Of a stretch of 64,000 nucleotides of DNA, positions 24,355 through 36,500 are shown one piece after another. The notes beneath the pieces were generated by a model. It was given only the letters and a program-made list of their open reading frames with translations, was not told the origin of the DNA and ran no database searches. The stretch comes from Paramecium octaurelia (Eukaryota; Ciliophora; Oligohymenophorea; Peniculida; Parameciidae): positions 348,352 to 412,351 of the forward strand of contig CAJJDP010000038.1 of the NCBI GenBank assembly GCA_905182995.1, written 5' to 3'. Every line of letters starts with the position of its first letter. The stretch's first letter is position 1. Made by a program: the position numbers and the translations under genes.

Positions 24355-25679
24355 TCATCTCTTGCGAAATACATCTTCATAATAATCGTACTCTTCTAAT
24401 GCTAATGAGTCTACACTTTCATCAACACCCAATGATTAGGTCGCTCTTTGATAATCGTCATCGGATGTAAATAATTAATTCTAAGATAATAATTTTAATT
24501 ACCGATTATTTAGCCCTATCATCTCTAGATTACTAGAAATCATCAATGTCCTCTTCGATTTCGTCATTTTTGTTTCCCTTTTAAGGCTATCCTTTTTAGG
24601 TATCTCCAATGGCATAGGGATTATTGAATTTCTTTCCTAATGTTTAATTGGGATCATAATCATATTTTTTTTATTATAATTTTGGTTACTCATCTAAATC
24701 AAAGGCATAAGGGTCAGATGATACCTATTTTCCTGCATTTCCCTTAGTATTTTGAGCTTTTTAATTTTTAGCTTGGGAATCATCATAAGCATAAGCATTA
24801 TTGTTTTTAATTTAATGATTCATCTTTGTATTTTATTAAGGTTTCTGTTGTTATTATTACTATTATTTTGGTTTATTAGAAAAGATATCATCTTCTTCAA
24901 ACTAATTTTAGTTACCCCCTAAATCGAGTCCAAACATGGAAGTTAGAGCATTTTATTTTGTCTATACTCCTCTAATCTTATTCACATTAGGAGCTGGTTA
25001 TTCAGGTTTAGGTGGTGCAGTTTAAGGTCTATCTTTGCCTTCTTTTTTGGTAGTTTTTTTTGAGTCAGCTTATTCTTTCTTTTATTTTTCTTCAAGCTTT
25101 TTCTTCTCTTCTTACTCCTTTTTCTTTTGTTCTTCCTCTTGCTTTCTTTTTTATTCTTCTTCTTGTTATTTTTTATTCTATTAGTTCCTAGTTATGTTTG
25201 TTTCAGGGGGAGCTGCATTATTGATAGGACTTTGAATATTGATAGTAGAACCTCCCTTTGAAAACTCAGAAACCAAAATCATTAATAAAGGTCTCAAACT
25301 ATCAAGGGATGAATTTAATCCTAATTTCCGAGCCAAAGATTCTTTAATAATAGGATCATTAAAGTTAGCTTCTTTTCTTAAAACTTATGCAGTATAATCA
25401 AATTTGAAAAATTCAAGATATTCCAAAATTAATTCAAGGCTTTTCATTCCTTCTGTCATTCCTTTGATTTAATTTAATAAAGGATGTTCCCATTAAAAAC
25501 CAACATTTTCTTTTAATCGTTAATCTTAAGATTCAATAATCTTTTTAAATTAGTATTATAGTCATTACTTTATAAACTTCTACTTTTAGTTAGGCTCTTA
25601 AAGAGTTCAAGAAACCTCCCGCTTCTATTTTTTTTGCAACTAAATTTTTAAGATTCTCAATATTTTAAGTATTATTCAT
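24355..25679 (-). CDS. FOP/CEP43-family basal-body protein (LisH)
   Basis: 424 residues; introns 25541-25568 (28 nt, ending AAAAG) and 24481-24502 (22 nt, TAG); spliced length divides by three. The N-terminus matches the FOP dimerisation region: GGFLNSLRAQLKVEVYKIIE followed by ENVGFQWEHPLLNQIKG, then the LisH motif LELILEYLEFFKFDYTAQVL and KLGLNSSLDSLRPLL. FOP-family proteins dimerise through LisH and are needed for basal-body docking, as shown in Paramecium for the related FOPNL. The middle is a K/E/Q coiled coil, and the C-terminal half is a Q/N/D-rich low-complexity region. The ATG lies 17 bp after the stop of ZMYND10 on the same strand. Confidence 0.85.
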
Positions 25680-25696
25680 TTATTAAATTAATATAC

Positions 25697-26865
25697 TCAA
25701 TCAATTTGATCTAATTATTTATCAACTTATTTTGAGTCCTCTTACCTTATTGTAGTAGTTGTCTTACAATTCACTTTATGTTTTTGCCAATCACCAACTT
25801 AGCAATCTTTACTACACTACCACATTTATTTGCAACGAGAAAACCTCTTGGTAGCATCCTTTATGCGTTTCTCACATTTAAATCCATCAATAATACCTTC
25901 AAACACTGTATTTGAGTAGAGTTCTTTCATTCTTTAGATATCTACTAGATTATTAATGCCCAAAACCTTCTTTTATACTCGGATCTTTTATTTAGAAATA
26001 CTCTACTTTTACTTTTTAGAAATTGAACTTCAATTCTTATATTTGCATATTGCCAAACGTAATCCTGGCAATTATTGAACAACTATAGTATTTTTACTCT
26101 ATGCCTGTACTTGCATAAGGGATAATTCCTCCAAAGATCTCAACATATCAACAAGTTTGGGAATTTAATCTAGTAGTAATTCATTCATAAATTTTCTCAA
26201 TCTTAATTAGTTATTCATTTGAAATATTCAATTCATATTTTCTTCTACTTTCTGAATCCATGAATAAATTGTATATTGTAATCCACAATTAGATTCTATT
26301 TTAGGCAATTTACTATAAATTTCCTCATTTAAACTAACCCAATTTGATTATTCAAATACTTCTCTTTCTTTATTTGGATTAATTCTCAACCAACACTTCT
26401 CTTCAATCAAAGGAACAAGCAAAATGGAAAAGTAATTTTCAACAATAATTTAGTGTAGTATGTTAATTGGCAAATGCTTTATATTATCAGTTAAGAATAT
26501 GATGATGCTTAAACACATCATTTGAATTTAGAACTCAACATTCTAAAATTGTTTATCTATTTCATCTTATTTTGTTCTATTCTTATAATAATCAATACTT
26601 TTTTCTCAATCTTTTGCAGGTGGCCTAAATGTTTTTTACAATTCAGTACTCTTATAGTAAAGCTTCCAATTTTCGATAATAATCCACAATTTCAAGAATA
26701 TACTTGAAAATTAAGTTTTTGTAAAACCTCATCTTATGCAAACTATCTACTTATTGAAATAGCATTACTTTTTACATCACAATTCTGGAATTTCAAATAT
26801 TTGTAACTTTCAATATAATGCTCAGCTTCATAAGCTGTCAATATGTCAGTCAATTAAATATTCAT
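25697..26865 (-). CDS. ZMYND10: ZMYND10-like dynein-arm assembly factor (frame breaks)
   Basis: ZMYND10 is a cytoplasmic chaperone adaptor for axonemal dynein assembly. Recognisable parts are the N-terminal helical region (FRPPAK, then MCLSIIIFLTDNIKHLPINI, LLVPLIEEKCWLRINPNKER, QSNWVSLNEEIYSKLPKIE), the segment LRKFMNELLLDQIPKLVDML, and the C-terminal MYND zinc finger ending QMWQCSKDCQVGDWQKHKVN followed by C. One 22-nt intron near 26577-26598 is placed. The frame is imperfect: single bases appear missing near 26695 and 26605, and TGA 26228-26230 falls inside conserved sequence. The first Cys pair of the MYND finger reads C-E-K-R, with Arg where the second zinc-binding Cys should be. Probably a real gene with sequence errors; a decaying copy is the alternative. 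Confidence 0.75.
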
Positions 26866-27035
26866 TATATTTGTATATATATTAATTGCAAAACTTATAA
26901 AAAAAAAAAAAGAACAACAACTTAATATTATAATTATTTATTTATTTGATCTTACTAAAATGGCTTCCAAATTATAGGATAGAAGATGTTCTTCTCCGAA
27001 ATTAGAGAACAAAATAAGAAGCAAGACTCTTTAAA

Positions 27036-28582
27036 ATGAAAAATACGAAGACTTAACCAGAGAATAAATTTTAGTAAAATCTATCAAAATTATTCAAAAA
27101 CCTCTAATATCTAGAAGCTAGAACGATAAATTCCTGCTACATTGTATAAGCAATTAAATTATAAGAATTACTTAGCACCATCAAATATTTTGCCCAATTA
27201 TTTCAATCAAAGTAATAACTAATTTATGATATTGCCGACGCTCTTCAATATAAGTTTGTACATCAAAATGAAATAATCTTTAAGTAAGGTGATTAAGGTG
27301 ATATGTTCTACATAGTGCTCTAAGGTATTATATCTATCAAACTCCCTAGGAACTGTTTCAATTTAAATAAATATTCCATAAGAGGATGTATTTGTGCCAA
27401 AAGAAGTGGCCACAATAACAGAAGGGGGTTCTTTCGGAGAATTGGCATTGTAAAGTAGTTAAGCAAGGACTGCCACAAGCATTTCCGTTACTGATTGTCA
27501 TTTTGCCACAATTGATAAAACAACCTATAAGCAATTAATTGGAGATTATAATAAAAATCAGTTAGATTAAAAAATAGCGTTTCTTTCAAAATACCCTTGG
27601 TTTTAATAATGGTCCTTGAGAGAAATGAAGATGCTAGCGTATGAACTGAACGAAAAACAATATGATTATGGAGATAAGATAATTTTAAAAAATCACATAG
27701 GGATGATCAATAATGGATAGGTGGAGTTGAAAAGAGTGATAGAGAAGAGAGGGATTCAAGATCACCCTATGAAGATTTCTAAGTTGATGAAACATCAATT
27801 ATCAGTTGAAATCTTGGATGAATATAAAATAATAGGAGAATTAAACTTTTTGGATGAGGAAGGGAACTTAAAGTTTATGATCAATAAATATAATAAACCA
27901 TATGTGAAAAGTGCAGCAGAACCTGAAACCAAAGAATTTATTCAAACGAGTTAAAAAAACAAAGGGATTTATGAAGCTGTCTGTTATTCTAATCATGTCA
28001 GTATCTATTTTCTAAAAGTAAGCACTATTGAAGATAGATTTTATGACTAATTAACTAGACAGTTGTTTTAAGTAATCAAATTATAAATATAGATCCTGTT
28101 TATAGATTGAAATTAAAAAGCTATTAAATGTACGGATCAAGAAGGCACACAATCTTCAACAAGAATATGACAAGCAGTTTCAAGAGAGTTTAGAGGAATA
28201 ACAAGTTAAGATGAGAATCTCTGGGTTTTAAAGTCGAAAGATTACTCCAGTCAAAATTGGGACCATCATTAGAAGTTAGAACAATGAGGAATGGGTCCAA
28301 GATAGTCAATACCAAAAGAAATTTGAGAAGAATCTTCCTCATGGTGTTTAGTATAGATACTCCAGAATCTATGACTTAGAAGAGAAATCATAATACATAA
28401 AAGTGTTAGAGGACAGATATAATAAACTGAAGACAGAGGAAAACGAGGCTTAGGACAATTTAAGAATGACTTTTACTTAGATGAATTGTAGTTATTATAG
28501 ATTAAAAAGTCACTTTGAGAGATAAAAATTCAATAAGTTATTTTTTTAAGCATACTTAAAAAAAAAGAATGAATAAAAATGA
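27036..28582 (+). CDS. Cyclic-nucleotide-binding domain protein
   Basis: 495 residues from ATG 27036-27038 with introns at about 27324-27348 (25 nt) and 28070-28103 (34 nt), both GTA...TAG; the length then divides by three. A cNMP-binding domain is clear: VHQNEIIFKQGDQGDMFYIV, LQGTVSIQI, then the phosphate-binding cassette GGSFGELALQSSQARTATS. The Glu and Arg that contact the ribose and phosphate are present. A second, degenerate copy may follow (YDYGDKIILKNHIGMINNG). The C-terminal 200 residues are basic and coiled-coil. No kinase or channel segment is present. An upstream ATG at 26960 opens another frame (MASKLQDRRCSSPKLENK) and would need an indel to join. Confidence 0.8.
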
Positions 28583-28611
28583 AATAAATACATTTATTTA
28601 ATTTATTTAAT

Positions 28612-29508
28612 ATGGCAACGAAAAGCGATGAAGCTGTTCAATATAATGGTGAAGATTTAAAATCATTTTATTTTCCAAACAAATTTGATCATCGATAAAG
28701 TGCTGTTCCTGGAAATCCATGTTATAACTTCAGATTTAGAATCTTTATTTTCTTTACTTATATTGTTGTTACTCAGCTAGGCGAAATCTTTGGTACTCCA
28801 AGTGATAACATTAAAGGTATATGGGATTGGGGACATTTGTTGACTACTCCAATCAATCAATTATATCAAGAACATAGATGGTATATAAACTTTAAATCAT
28901 CTTAGGTTCTCTGCCATGATGCAAATATCCTCAGCACTTATTTTAGATTTCGCATTTTTTTATGTCTCACTCTATTGGGTTTTGTACGAGAGAAATTTTA
29001 GATTGTTTGCAGTTCTTATCCTATTCTATGCAATCAGAGCAGTTCACTTGAATATATTCAAATTGGAATATTCACCTAACTATTATTGGGAAGATCCATT
29101 GGTGCCAAGTTTAGTTGTTAAATACGGAAAATATTCAGATTTCTTTTATTCAGTACAATGATTTCATTAATCTTAGGGACATGTTGGCTTTTTAACTATA
29201 TGTGCTCTAGAAATGAGAAAAGTAGGAAAAAAATATATGGCCTTGTTTTTTTTCATATGCTCGATCTTCTAAGCTTTCATTGTTATATCTTTTGCCATCC
29301 ATTATACCATTGATGTAATTACTCTATTAAATCATAGGTACCAGGGGGATACATTTTTTCCCATTACTTTTTCAACATGGTATGCTATTGGGAAGCTAAA
29401 ATTGATTTCGTCCTTAAAAGAATAGCAAATTGTTGCTCTAGAACAAATAAACCAATTAGTATTGCATACGAAAATGACACTGAAAAATAACAACCAACTG
29501 CAATTTGA
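28612..29508 (+). CDS. PAP2/sphingomyelin-synthase-like membrane lipid enzyme
   Basis: 274 residues; introns 28881-28905 (25 nt), 29153-29176 (24 nt) and 29315-29337 (23 nt), all GTA...TAG, and exact divisibility by three. Five or six membrane helices alternate with loops. The lipid phosphate transferase catalytic residues appear as FYSVGHVGF (motif C2, usually SGH) and IHYTIDVPGGYIFSHY (motif C3, H...D). This arrangement is that of the PAP2_C branch, which includes sphingomyelin and ceramide-phosphoethanolamine synthases. Reaction inferred: transfer of a phospho-head group between a phospholipid and a lipid alcohol in Golgi or plasma membrane. It follows the cNMP gene by 29 bp. Confidence 0.75.
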
Positions 29509-29932
29509 ACATTCATTATGTTTATATATGATATTAAAGGATAATTTCTCCCCTGAGGTTTAATAATAAATAGAGATTGAAAATACCAAAACCCATCTAT
29601 TTAATTATTCTAATTAATAATTATTATTAATTCCATAATATTATATTCTTAATCTACAATATATTTTATATATTAAACTTAATAATATAATATCTGCAGC
29701 AATCAATCAATAAATTTCAACCAATGAGCAAAAATTTTAAATAGCAATTTTATGGCTTCTCTGTGCTTATAACCTGTGTCTAGACCATATGTCCCATTTA
29801 GTAATTATCCTTCTGCCACGTGTGCACAGTAGCGACATTATTTTATTTTCCTATTTATAAATACTGATTTTATCTGATAAATCAAATATTTATATAAGAA
29901 TTATCTTTATTGTTGTTATATAATAATAATTT
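29509..29932. other. Intergenic with a GC-richer island
   Basis: AT-rich spacer upstream of the REI1 gene. It differs from other spacers by a compact GC-richer island at about 29753-29835. Confidence 0.6.
29753..29835. ncRNA. Candidate structured RNA
   Basis: An 80-nt island that is clearly richer in G and C than its surroundings. CTGTGC at 29761-29766 pairs with GCACAG at 29824-29829, and palindromes GTCTAGAC and CACGTG lie between or beside them. There is no open frame and no tRNA signature (no GGTTCGAATCC-like T-loop). It could be a small nuclear or other Pol III RNA, or a promoter element for REI1. Strand unknown. Confidence 0.25.
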
Positions 29933-31035
29933 ATGCAAGAAAGGAATACACATTATTGCTCAAACTGTCAAATCACAATTCCAAATGATCAAGAGTACTA
30001 GGCTCACTATAGGTCTGATTTTCACAGATATAATATCAGAAGAAGACTAATGAATTTGGAGTCTGTTTCTTTTGAAATTTTTTAGAAAAGTATTATCTCT
30101 ATTCCACAATAGAATTTCTTGAATCGTAAAGTAATACTTCCTGCTCCTCAAGCCAAGCTCAAACATATTCTTGTAATACTTGCAAGTATTTATCAAACTT
30201 TACTTTTTAGAAAAAACTTCTTCTCATCAGGAACCTATTCCTAACACTTGAATTCTGCTAAACATAAATAAGTGTTGAAGGACAATAGAAAAAATTCAGA
30301 TTCCTTGGAAAAAAAATAAGTTTAAAATTTACCTGAGTAATGCTTATTCTGTGATGACACATTCTAAACAGTGGATGTAGCTTATAATCATATGAACACT
30401 GATCACGGATTTTTTATTAGAGAAAAAGAATCACTTGTTGATATGAAAGGTTTGATCCAATGTTTAAAGAACATTATTGAGAAATAATTTTATTGCTTAT
30501 CTTGTCCATCCATATTCTCTTCATCAGAGGCAGCTAAATAACATATGATAGACAAAGGTATATATGGATTCCTTATACCTTTTAGGTCATTGCTTTATGC
30601 CCAATGAGCACTATGATGAACTGTGTCATTTTTATGATTTTACAGAGAAAATTAAAAAGTTGCTACAACTTGATGAAATTCCTGAGTTGAATGAACCATC
30701 TTTCGAAGAAATTCTTGAATTGGAATCCTTAAGATCAGATTCAAGGGTTTCTGAATTTGAAATCATAGAGTAAACTCCTGAATAATAAGCAAGAAGAGCA
30801 AAATTAATGCATTATTTAGAAATCATTAATTAAAATAAAGCAAAGGTATTGCCAAATGGAGAATTGTAATTACCAAATGGAAAAATGTAAAATCCTATTT
30901 TAATTTAATAGTATTGGCCATAGATCCTTAAAACAATATTATGATTAAAGTCATGTAGTACCTTTACCTGAAAAAAATAATCATTTGCCATTGTCATACT
31001 AAACTTAACAAGCTATTTTGAATGCTGAAAAATGA
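29933..31035 (+). CDS. REI1/ZNF622-family pre-60S maturation factor
   Basis: 333 residues with four introns: 30090-30112, 30186-30210, 30558-30585 and 30887-30911 (23, 25, 28, 25 nt; all TAG); the spliced length divides by three, so this gene is intact. Zinc fingers in order: YCSNCQITIPNDQEYQAHYR with SDFHRYNIRRRL; SCNTCKKNFFSSGTYSQHLN; CLFCDDTFQTVDVAYNHMNT; and FYCLSCPSIFSSSEAAKQHM. Conserved family ends are YDELCHFYDF and the C-terminal LPNGKIIGHRSLKQYYDQ. REI1 acts in the cytoplasm, probing the polypeptide tunnel and recycling export factors from pre-60S subunits after eL24 is loaded. Confidence 0.9.
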
Positions 31036-31372
31036 TTTATTTCCAAATAATTAATATAAAAAAATGAGTATGATCTGCTAAATTGTATATAATCAAAGTC
31101 CTTATAAGGTACAATCATATAACAAAATACTTTAATAAAGACATACATAATATAGCTTATTTATTCTGGAAATTACTTTGATTTTTATAATAGAATATAG
31201 AAACATTTAATTTTGAATGATTGGAGTGAGTAAAAATATAATAAAAATGGATTTATATGTAATGTTGAAAAATTAAGAATTAAGAATTAAGTGTTATCTT
31301 ATATTCCTAAAAATTCAAATATGATTTCGCCTAAATGAATGAAAAAGTAAATAAATATATTTTTATATTAAC
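31036..31372. other. Intergenic, convergent 3' ends
   Basis: AT-rich spacer between two convergent genes; nothing recognised. Confidence 0.5.
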
Positions 31373-33408
31373 TCATTTCTTTAAATAATCAAAATCAATC
31401 AGAATTATTTACTCATTTGTGCTCAAATAACAATATTTTTCATAGTAATAGTTAGTTATATCTGTAAAATTAAATTTACATATTTCCTTATTTGCAATAA
31501 GAGCAAACTTATTTTTATTAAATGCTATTAACGGACTTAATTCAGTTTTCGAATATGTGAAAATAGTTGTTGGATTGAAACTCAATTCTAAGGTTTATTA
31601 TTAAACCTAATTTTTCAAAATGATTATTGATTGTTAATTTGTTGAAGCTGCAATAACTAATTCATTATTCTGCATTAGTGGAATGCAATCATAGACAAAA
31701 ATAGGATTTTGTTTATTTTAACTTAACTAATATCTATGTATTTATGTTTTATTTTTTAAGACATCAATAATTCCATTGTCTAGCACAATTACTATAAATT
31801 AGTCAAATTCTGAATCAATTACTTTAATAGATGTACAAAATATTTCAGATTAATATTCATAAAATTCAATATCAAGACTGTTGATGTTTCTGGCTTCTAA
31901 TAAATTAGAGTTAATGGAAAAAAGAAGATCTTGAATTAAGCATAATCTACAGAAACTAAATATATTCAAATGGAACTAATTCTATCTTGAAAAGTCTTCA
32001 TTTACTATGTGAATCCATCCTTCTTTAGTTTAAACGATTATTTTATCTGAGGTTGTATATATGTATTAGGTTTCTTCAATTTCTAATTTGTTGATCAATT
32101 TTTATGCATTTTTAGACATTTAGTAAAGGTATTTTAAATCTGCAATAATCCAATAGTTTTTGAAGAGGGCAAATGCTTTAATAGAGTCTAATCCAATATT
32201 AATTGCTATTACTAAAGGGTGTTGGTACAACAACTATTGCATCACTTTTGCTTTTCATAAATAATTATTATATAAACAAAATTTAATAATAAATGTCAAT
32301 CATTATCCAATAATTCGTAAATTTCTTTAGTTTATAAGTTCATTTATTGCTTTTCTTAATTGTTTTATTAAGATGAATAATTTGATGCATTATTTGATTA
32401 GCCATTTTGAATTTCAGAGATGTTATTGATTATTTTACCTTAAAATAGTTTTTAAAGTTCTTTTTTTCTTTATACTTCTTGATCCTCTAGGTCCTAGAGT
32501 TTTTACAGATCTTGAAGAGTTGATTATTCAAAATTATTGATATTCTCAATATAATTATCACAACTAATTTATATCTCTTAAAATCTCTCTTCCAATTGTT
32601 GGATGTGTAATTAAAATCTTTTTGTATTTTGGAGATAAGTGGAATTGAGAATTTTGAGTTCCTCTTATAAAGATTGATTTTTCTCAACTTAGAGTTTCAA
32701 TAGCTTTCTTAACTTCTCATTTTCCATTTGGTACTCTCTAATAAAGCCTTCAACTTCTGCTTAAATAAAGATTGGTTTTGATTAAGAAAGTGAATCTATT
32801 TACCTCTTTAACTCTATTACTTAAGCTTTTAATTTCTTATTTTCAGCAATCAATTTTAGAATGGTAGTATTAGTTTCTTCTACAGTCTTTTTTTACATTT
32901 CAATAGGTTATTCATTATTTTTTAATTCATGAGGGGAAATAATTGAAACAGATTTCTTGGGAATGACTTGAGATTTTCTTTCAGTTTTAGTTGGGCTGAA
33001 ATTGACTTGCTTTTCCTAATTATCCCTAGTAGAATAATTGGTCTAATTACCCCAAATCTATTGCATAGAGTTTCTCGAATTTCCATTAGATATGCAATTT
33101 AGTAGTTTCGTTTATTTGTAATATATCATCTATCTCTATTTTAGACATTTGATTATACATTTTAATTTAGAGTTTAAGTATTTACTTAGATTAATTTTGT
33201 ATTCTTTTAGTATATCTTCGTTAACTCTAAAAATGATGGATGTGTTCTTTTCTTCGAACACCCTGTTTTAATCTAAAATGAGATTGGATTAAGTGCATAA
33301 TGGTTTATTAAAGGCATCAGTTGTTAAGGGGATGTTGATTACATTGTTATCTAAGTATGAATTGAAATAAACCTATTTTCCATTGGAGCTAATAAAGTTG
33401 TGAACCAT
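31373..33408 (-). CDS. Coiled-coil protein with a beta-propeller-like C-terminal half
   Basis: Starts MVHNFISSNGKQVYFNS at 33406-33408 and ends at TGA 31373-31375. The first 100 residues are beta-rich, the next 250 are coiled coil (ILKLIAENKKLKAQVIELKR; LQDLQKLQDLEDQEVQRKKE), and the last 300 are strand-rich with recurring hydrophobic-turn patterns (DNGIIDVLKNKTQIHRYQ; FALIANKEICKFNF) like a divergent WD40-type propeller. A frame break near 32260-32300 separates the two halves; an indel in the AT runs there would join them. They could also be two genes. A similar layout occurs in some ciliary and trafficking proteins; no name is justified. Confidence 0.55.
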
Positions 33409-33592
33409 CAGATTCAAGTTGTTGTAAGGACAAGGCAATTGAGTATTGAATGAGCTTTATATTCATAAACAATAATTTTTATATTTAATTATTATTAGTA
33501 TTATTAATTGCAGTATTGGGATTCTTAATGAGCAATTAACATGTGCAAAATTAAAAATTTATATTCATAATATATAATAGACAATCAGGAAA

Positions 33593-36500
33593 ATGTGGCT
33601 GGGGTAGAAAATTAAAAATGCTGCGGGAACAGTAAAAAATGTCACTTCGAATCTCTTGTAAGAAAAGCAAACAGATTCTGATAAGAAATAGGAAGAGACA
33701 TAAACTTAAACCTAAAAATAATAGGATGTAAATCTTTTAGAAATGGATGATCAAATTACATAAGAAATGACTATCGCAGAGTTGATTTAAAAATTCTAAT
33801 AGAATGATTGCGTATGTTTGCAATAACAATTCGAGTCATGGAAGAATTAGGAAAATTAATATTAATTATTGAAAAGCAAAATCTTGGGAATCAGAGCCGA
33901 CTTCAATCAATAATTGGAGCAATACTCATAGGATTTGTGGGACGGTGCATAAATTGTGGAGAGATAAAAAATTGAATTCATCTTAAAAGTATTAGATTAA
34001 TTACAAATTTCAAATGAGTTTCATTAGATCATCACTTGGAATTAGTTTAATGAGAAATTAAACAAACTGTCGGCTGACATCAAATAGCTAAGTCAAATCA
34101 AATATGCACCTTTGGTTAAAGAAAATAAACAATTGAAGGCCAAATTATCATCATAAAATTAAGATTAGAAAGTTCTAGAATTGTAAAAAATTATAGAATC
34201 CCTTAAGGAAGAGAAAGAATATTCAAAGAAACAATTTCAAGCAGATTATAATCAACTAGAAATTCAATTTTAAGAGCAAATTTAAAGATTAAATCAAGAA
34301 ATGGTTTCCCAAAGAGATTTTTTTACTTTAGAGAAGTAATAATTGAATAGAGATATTGATGAATACATCCAATAGATCAATTCAATGTAAAACAACAAAT
34401 AGAAATAGTCTGCTTTATTAAATATTGTAAAATAAATTAAAGATTTAAAAACAAATTAAATTGATATTGAGGATTTGAGAAACTAATTCTAAAATATTTA
34501 AAGTTTACTAGAAACCCAACTAATTAACTTTATCCAAAACTAAAAAAAGTAAGACAATCAAAAAATTGAATACTAAGAATATGAAGATGAATTAACAGAT
34601 GAAGACATGAAGTCAGTATAACAATTAATTAGAATTTATAATAGAAAATAATCTGAATCTGGAGATAAAGATATCATCTAAAATAAATAAGAATTGTTAC
34701 CTAGACTTTTAAAATACATCTAACATTTACAAAACGAATTAGAAGTGTTAAGAGAACAGCCAACCTGGTCTTATTAATAAAATCATAATTCTAGTGAATA
34801 AAATTAAGATGTAATTACTTTGGAGTTGTAGTAATAATTGAACTAAAAAAGCAATGAATTATACAAGGTCTAAGCTGAATTGGCAGAATCAAAAGCATAG
34901 ATAGAAGCTTTAAATATACAAATTGAAGATTTGGCAAATTAAAATCTAGAAGAATTAAAGTAGTAAAACAATGAATAAAATTAAATAATAACAGAATTTT
35001 AAGAGAAAAATAAAAGTTTATAAAACGAAATTGAAATTTTATAATTGAAATTATCAGATTTATCAAATGAAAAATAAGATATTGACTAGATTATTTCTGA
35101 AAATTAAGAATTAAAATTCAAAAATCAATAAATTTTATCTCAAGTGGAAGAATTCGAAAACAAATTTAATGAGTCAGAGAAGCTATAATCAGATTATGAA
35201 TATCTCGAATAAATATTCACATAATCTTAGATAAAAATAAAAGAATTATAAAATTTATTTGCAGAATCCTAAGAATTATAGGAAGACCTCCAGGCAGAAA
35301 CTAAATTATAAATGTTTAATAAATCAACTTCTATGAATGAGTAAGATGGATTCAAATAGAATTTAGATCAATAAGAATTGTAATAAGAAGAAATAGAATA
35401 AGTTTAAAATAATGATGAACTCCAAAAACCAGTTTAAGAAGAATAAAATGAAATAATCGAGTAGAAAGACAGTACTGAAGATCATGAAAAATAAATAGAA
35501 GTAGATCTTACAAGTTCTAATATTACAAATGAGACAGAGATTAAGAAAGGGAATATAACTAATAAATCTGACGAATTTATAGATCTGTCACAGAAATAAA
35601 AGGATGGAGAGATTGAAAATTTATAACTTAAATCAGAAACGGATGAATAATAAAATTTCTAAGATTAATAAGAGCAATAGAACGAAATTGATCATAATAA
35701 AATAAACAACTTACAGAATACATTATTAAATTCTACAAATTAAGTGATCGAATAGAAATTAGAAGAAATCTAATAATTATAGGATTTAATCTCAAAAAAT
35801 AAATAAAGCGAGTAAGAACTTAGAGACATACTTCAAGAAAAAGAGGCAAGAAATTAAAACTTGGAATTACAATTGGATGATTTAAAATCACAATTGAGCC
35901 AAAATCAATTAAAAGAAGAAGAATTAAGCAAATAGATTAATTAGTTACTTTAATAAAATTAAGATTAAGAACACAATTTGAGTGATTTCTAAAATTCGAA
36001 ATCATAAGAAATAAATGAATTGAATTTATAAATCTAGAATTTGGTTGAAGCTTTGAAAAATTCTGAATCCTAATTGATATAACCATAATAATCTGAAAGT
36101 TTACAAGCTGACTATGAGGAATAGTTAAAGCAACTAAAAGATCTTATTCAGTAAAACGAAGAAAAAAACCATCAAAATTAGACTGCATTATAAGTAGCTT
36201 AATTAGAAATTCAAACTACTAGCTTAGAACTTGAAAATAGCTAAAAGAAAATCTCATAACTAGAATCTACAATAGAGAATAGTTAAGAGGAGAAAAATTA
36301 ATTGGAGAATACTATAAAAGAGTTATCTGAAAAAGACAAGCTTCTATAGATTTAAATTGAGCAATACGAAAAAGAAAATTAGAATTACACATAATAAATA
36401 CAATAACTTTAATCAACATTAAATTAACTTTAAAATGAATTTCAATAATTAACCTCTGAGCTCAATGAAGAATAATTGAAAAATCAAAAGATAATTGAAA

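Noticed and set aside
26960-27035. Upstream start for the cyclic-nucleotide-binding protein
   Set aside because: The ATG at 26960 opens a different frame without a possible GTA intron to join it; the ATG at 27036 gives a model that divides exactly by three. Kept only as an alternative.
28612-29508. Phosphatidic acid phosphatase with full KX6RP motif
   Set aside because: The first catalytic motif of classic PAP2 enzymes is not seen; the SGH/H...D layout fits the PAP2_C transferase branch better.
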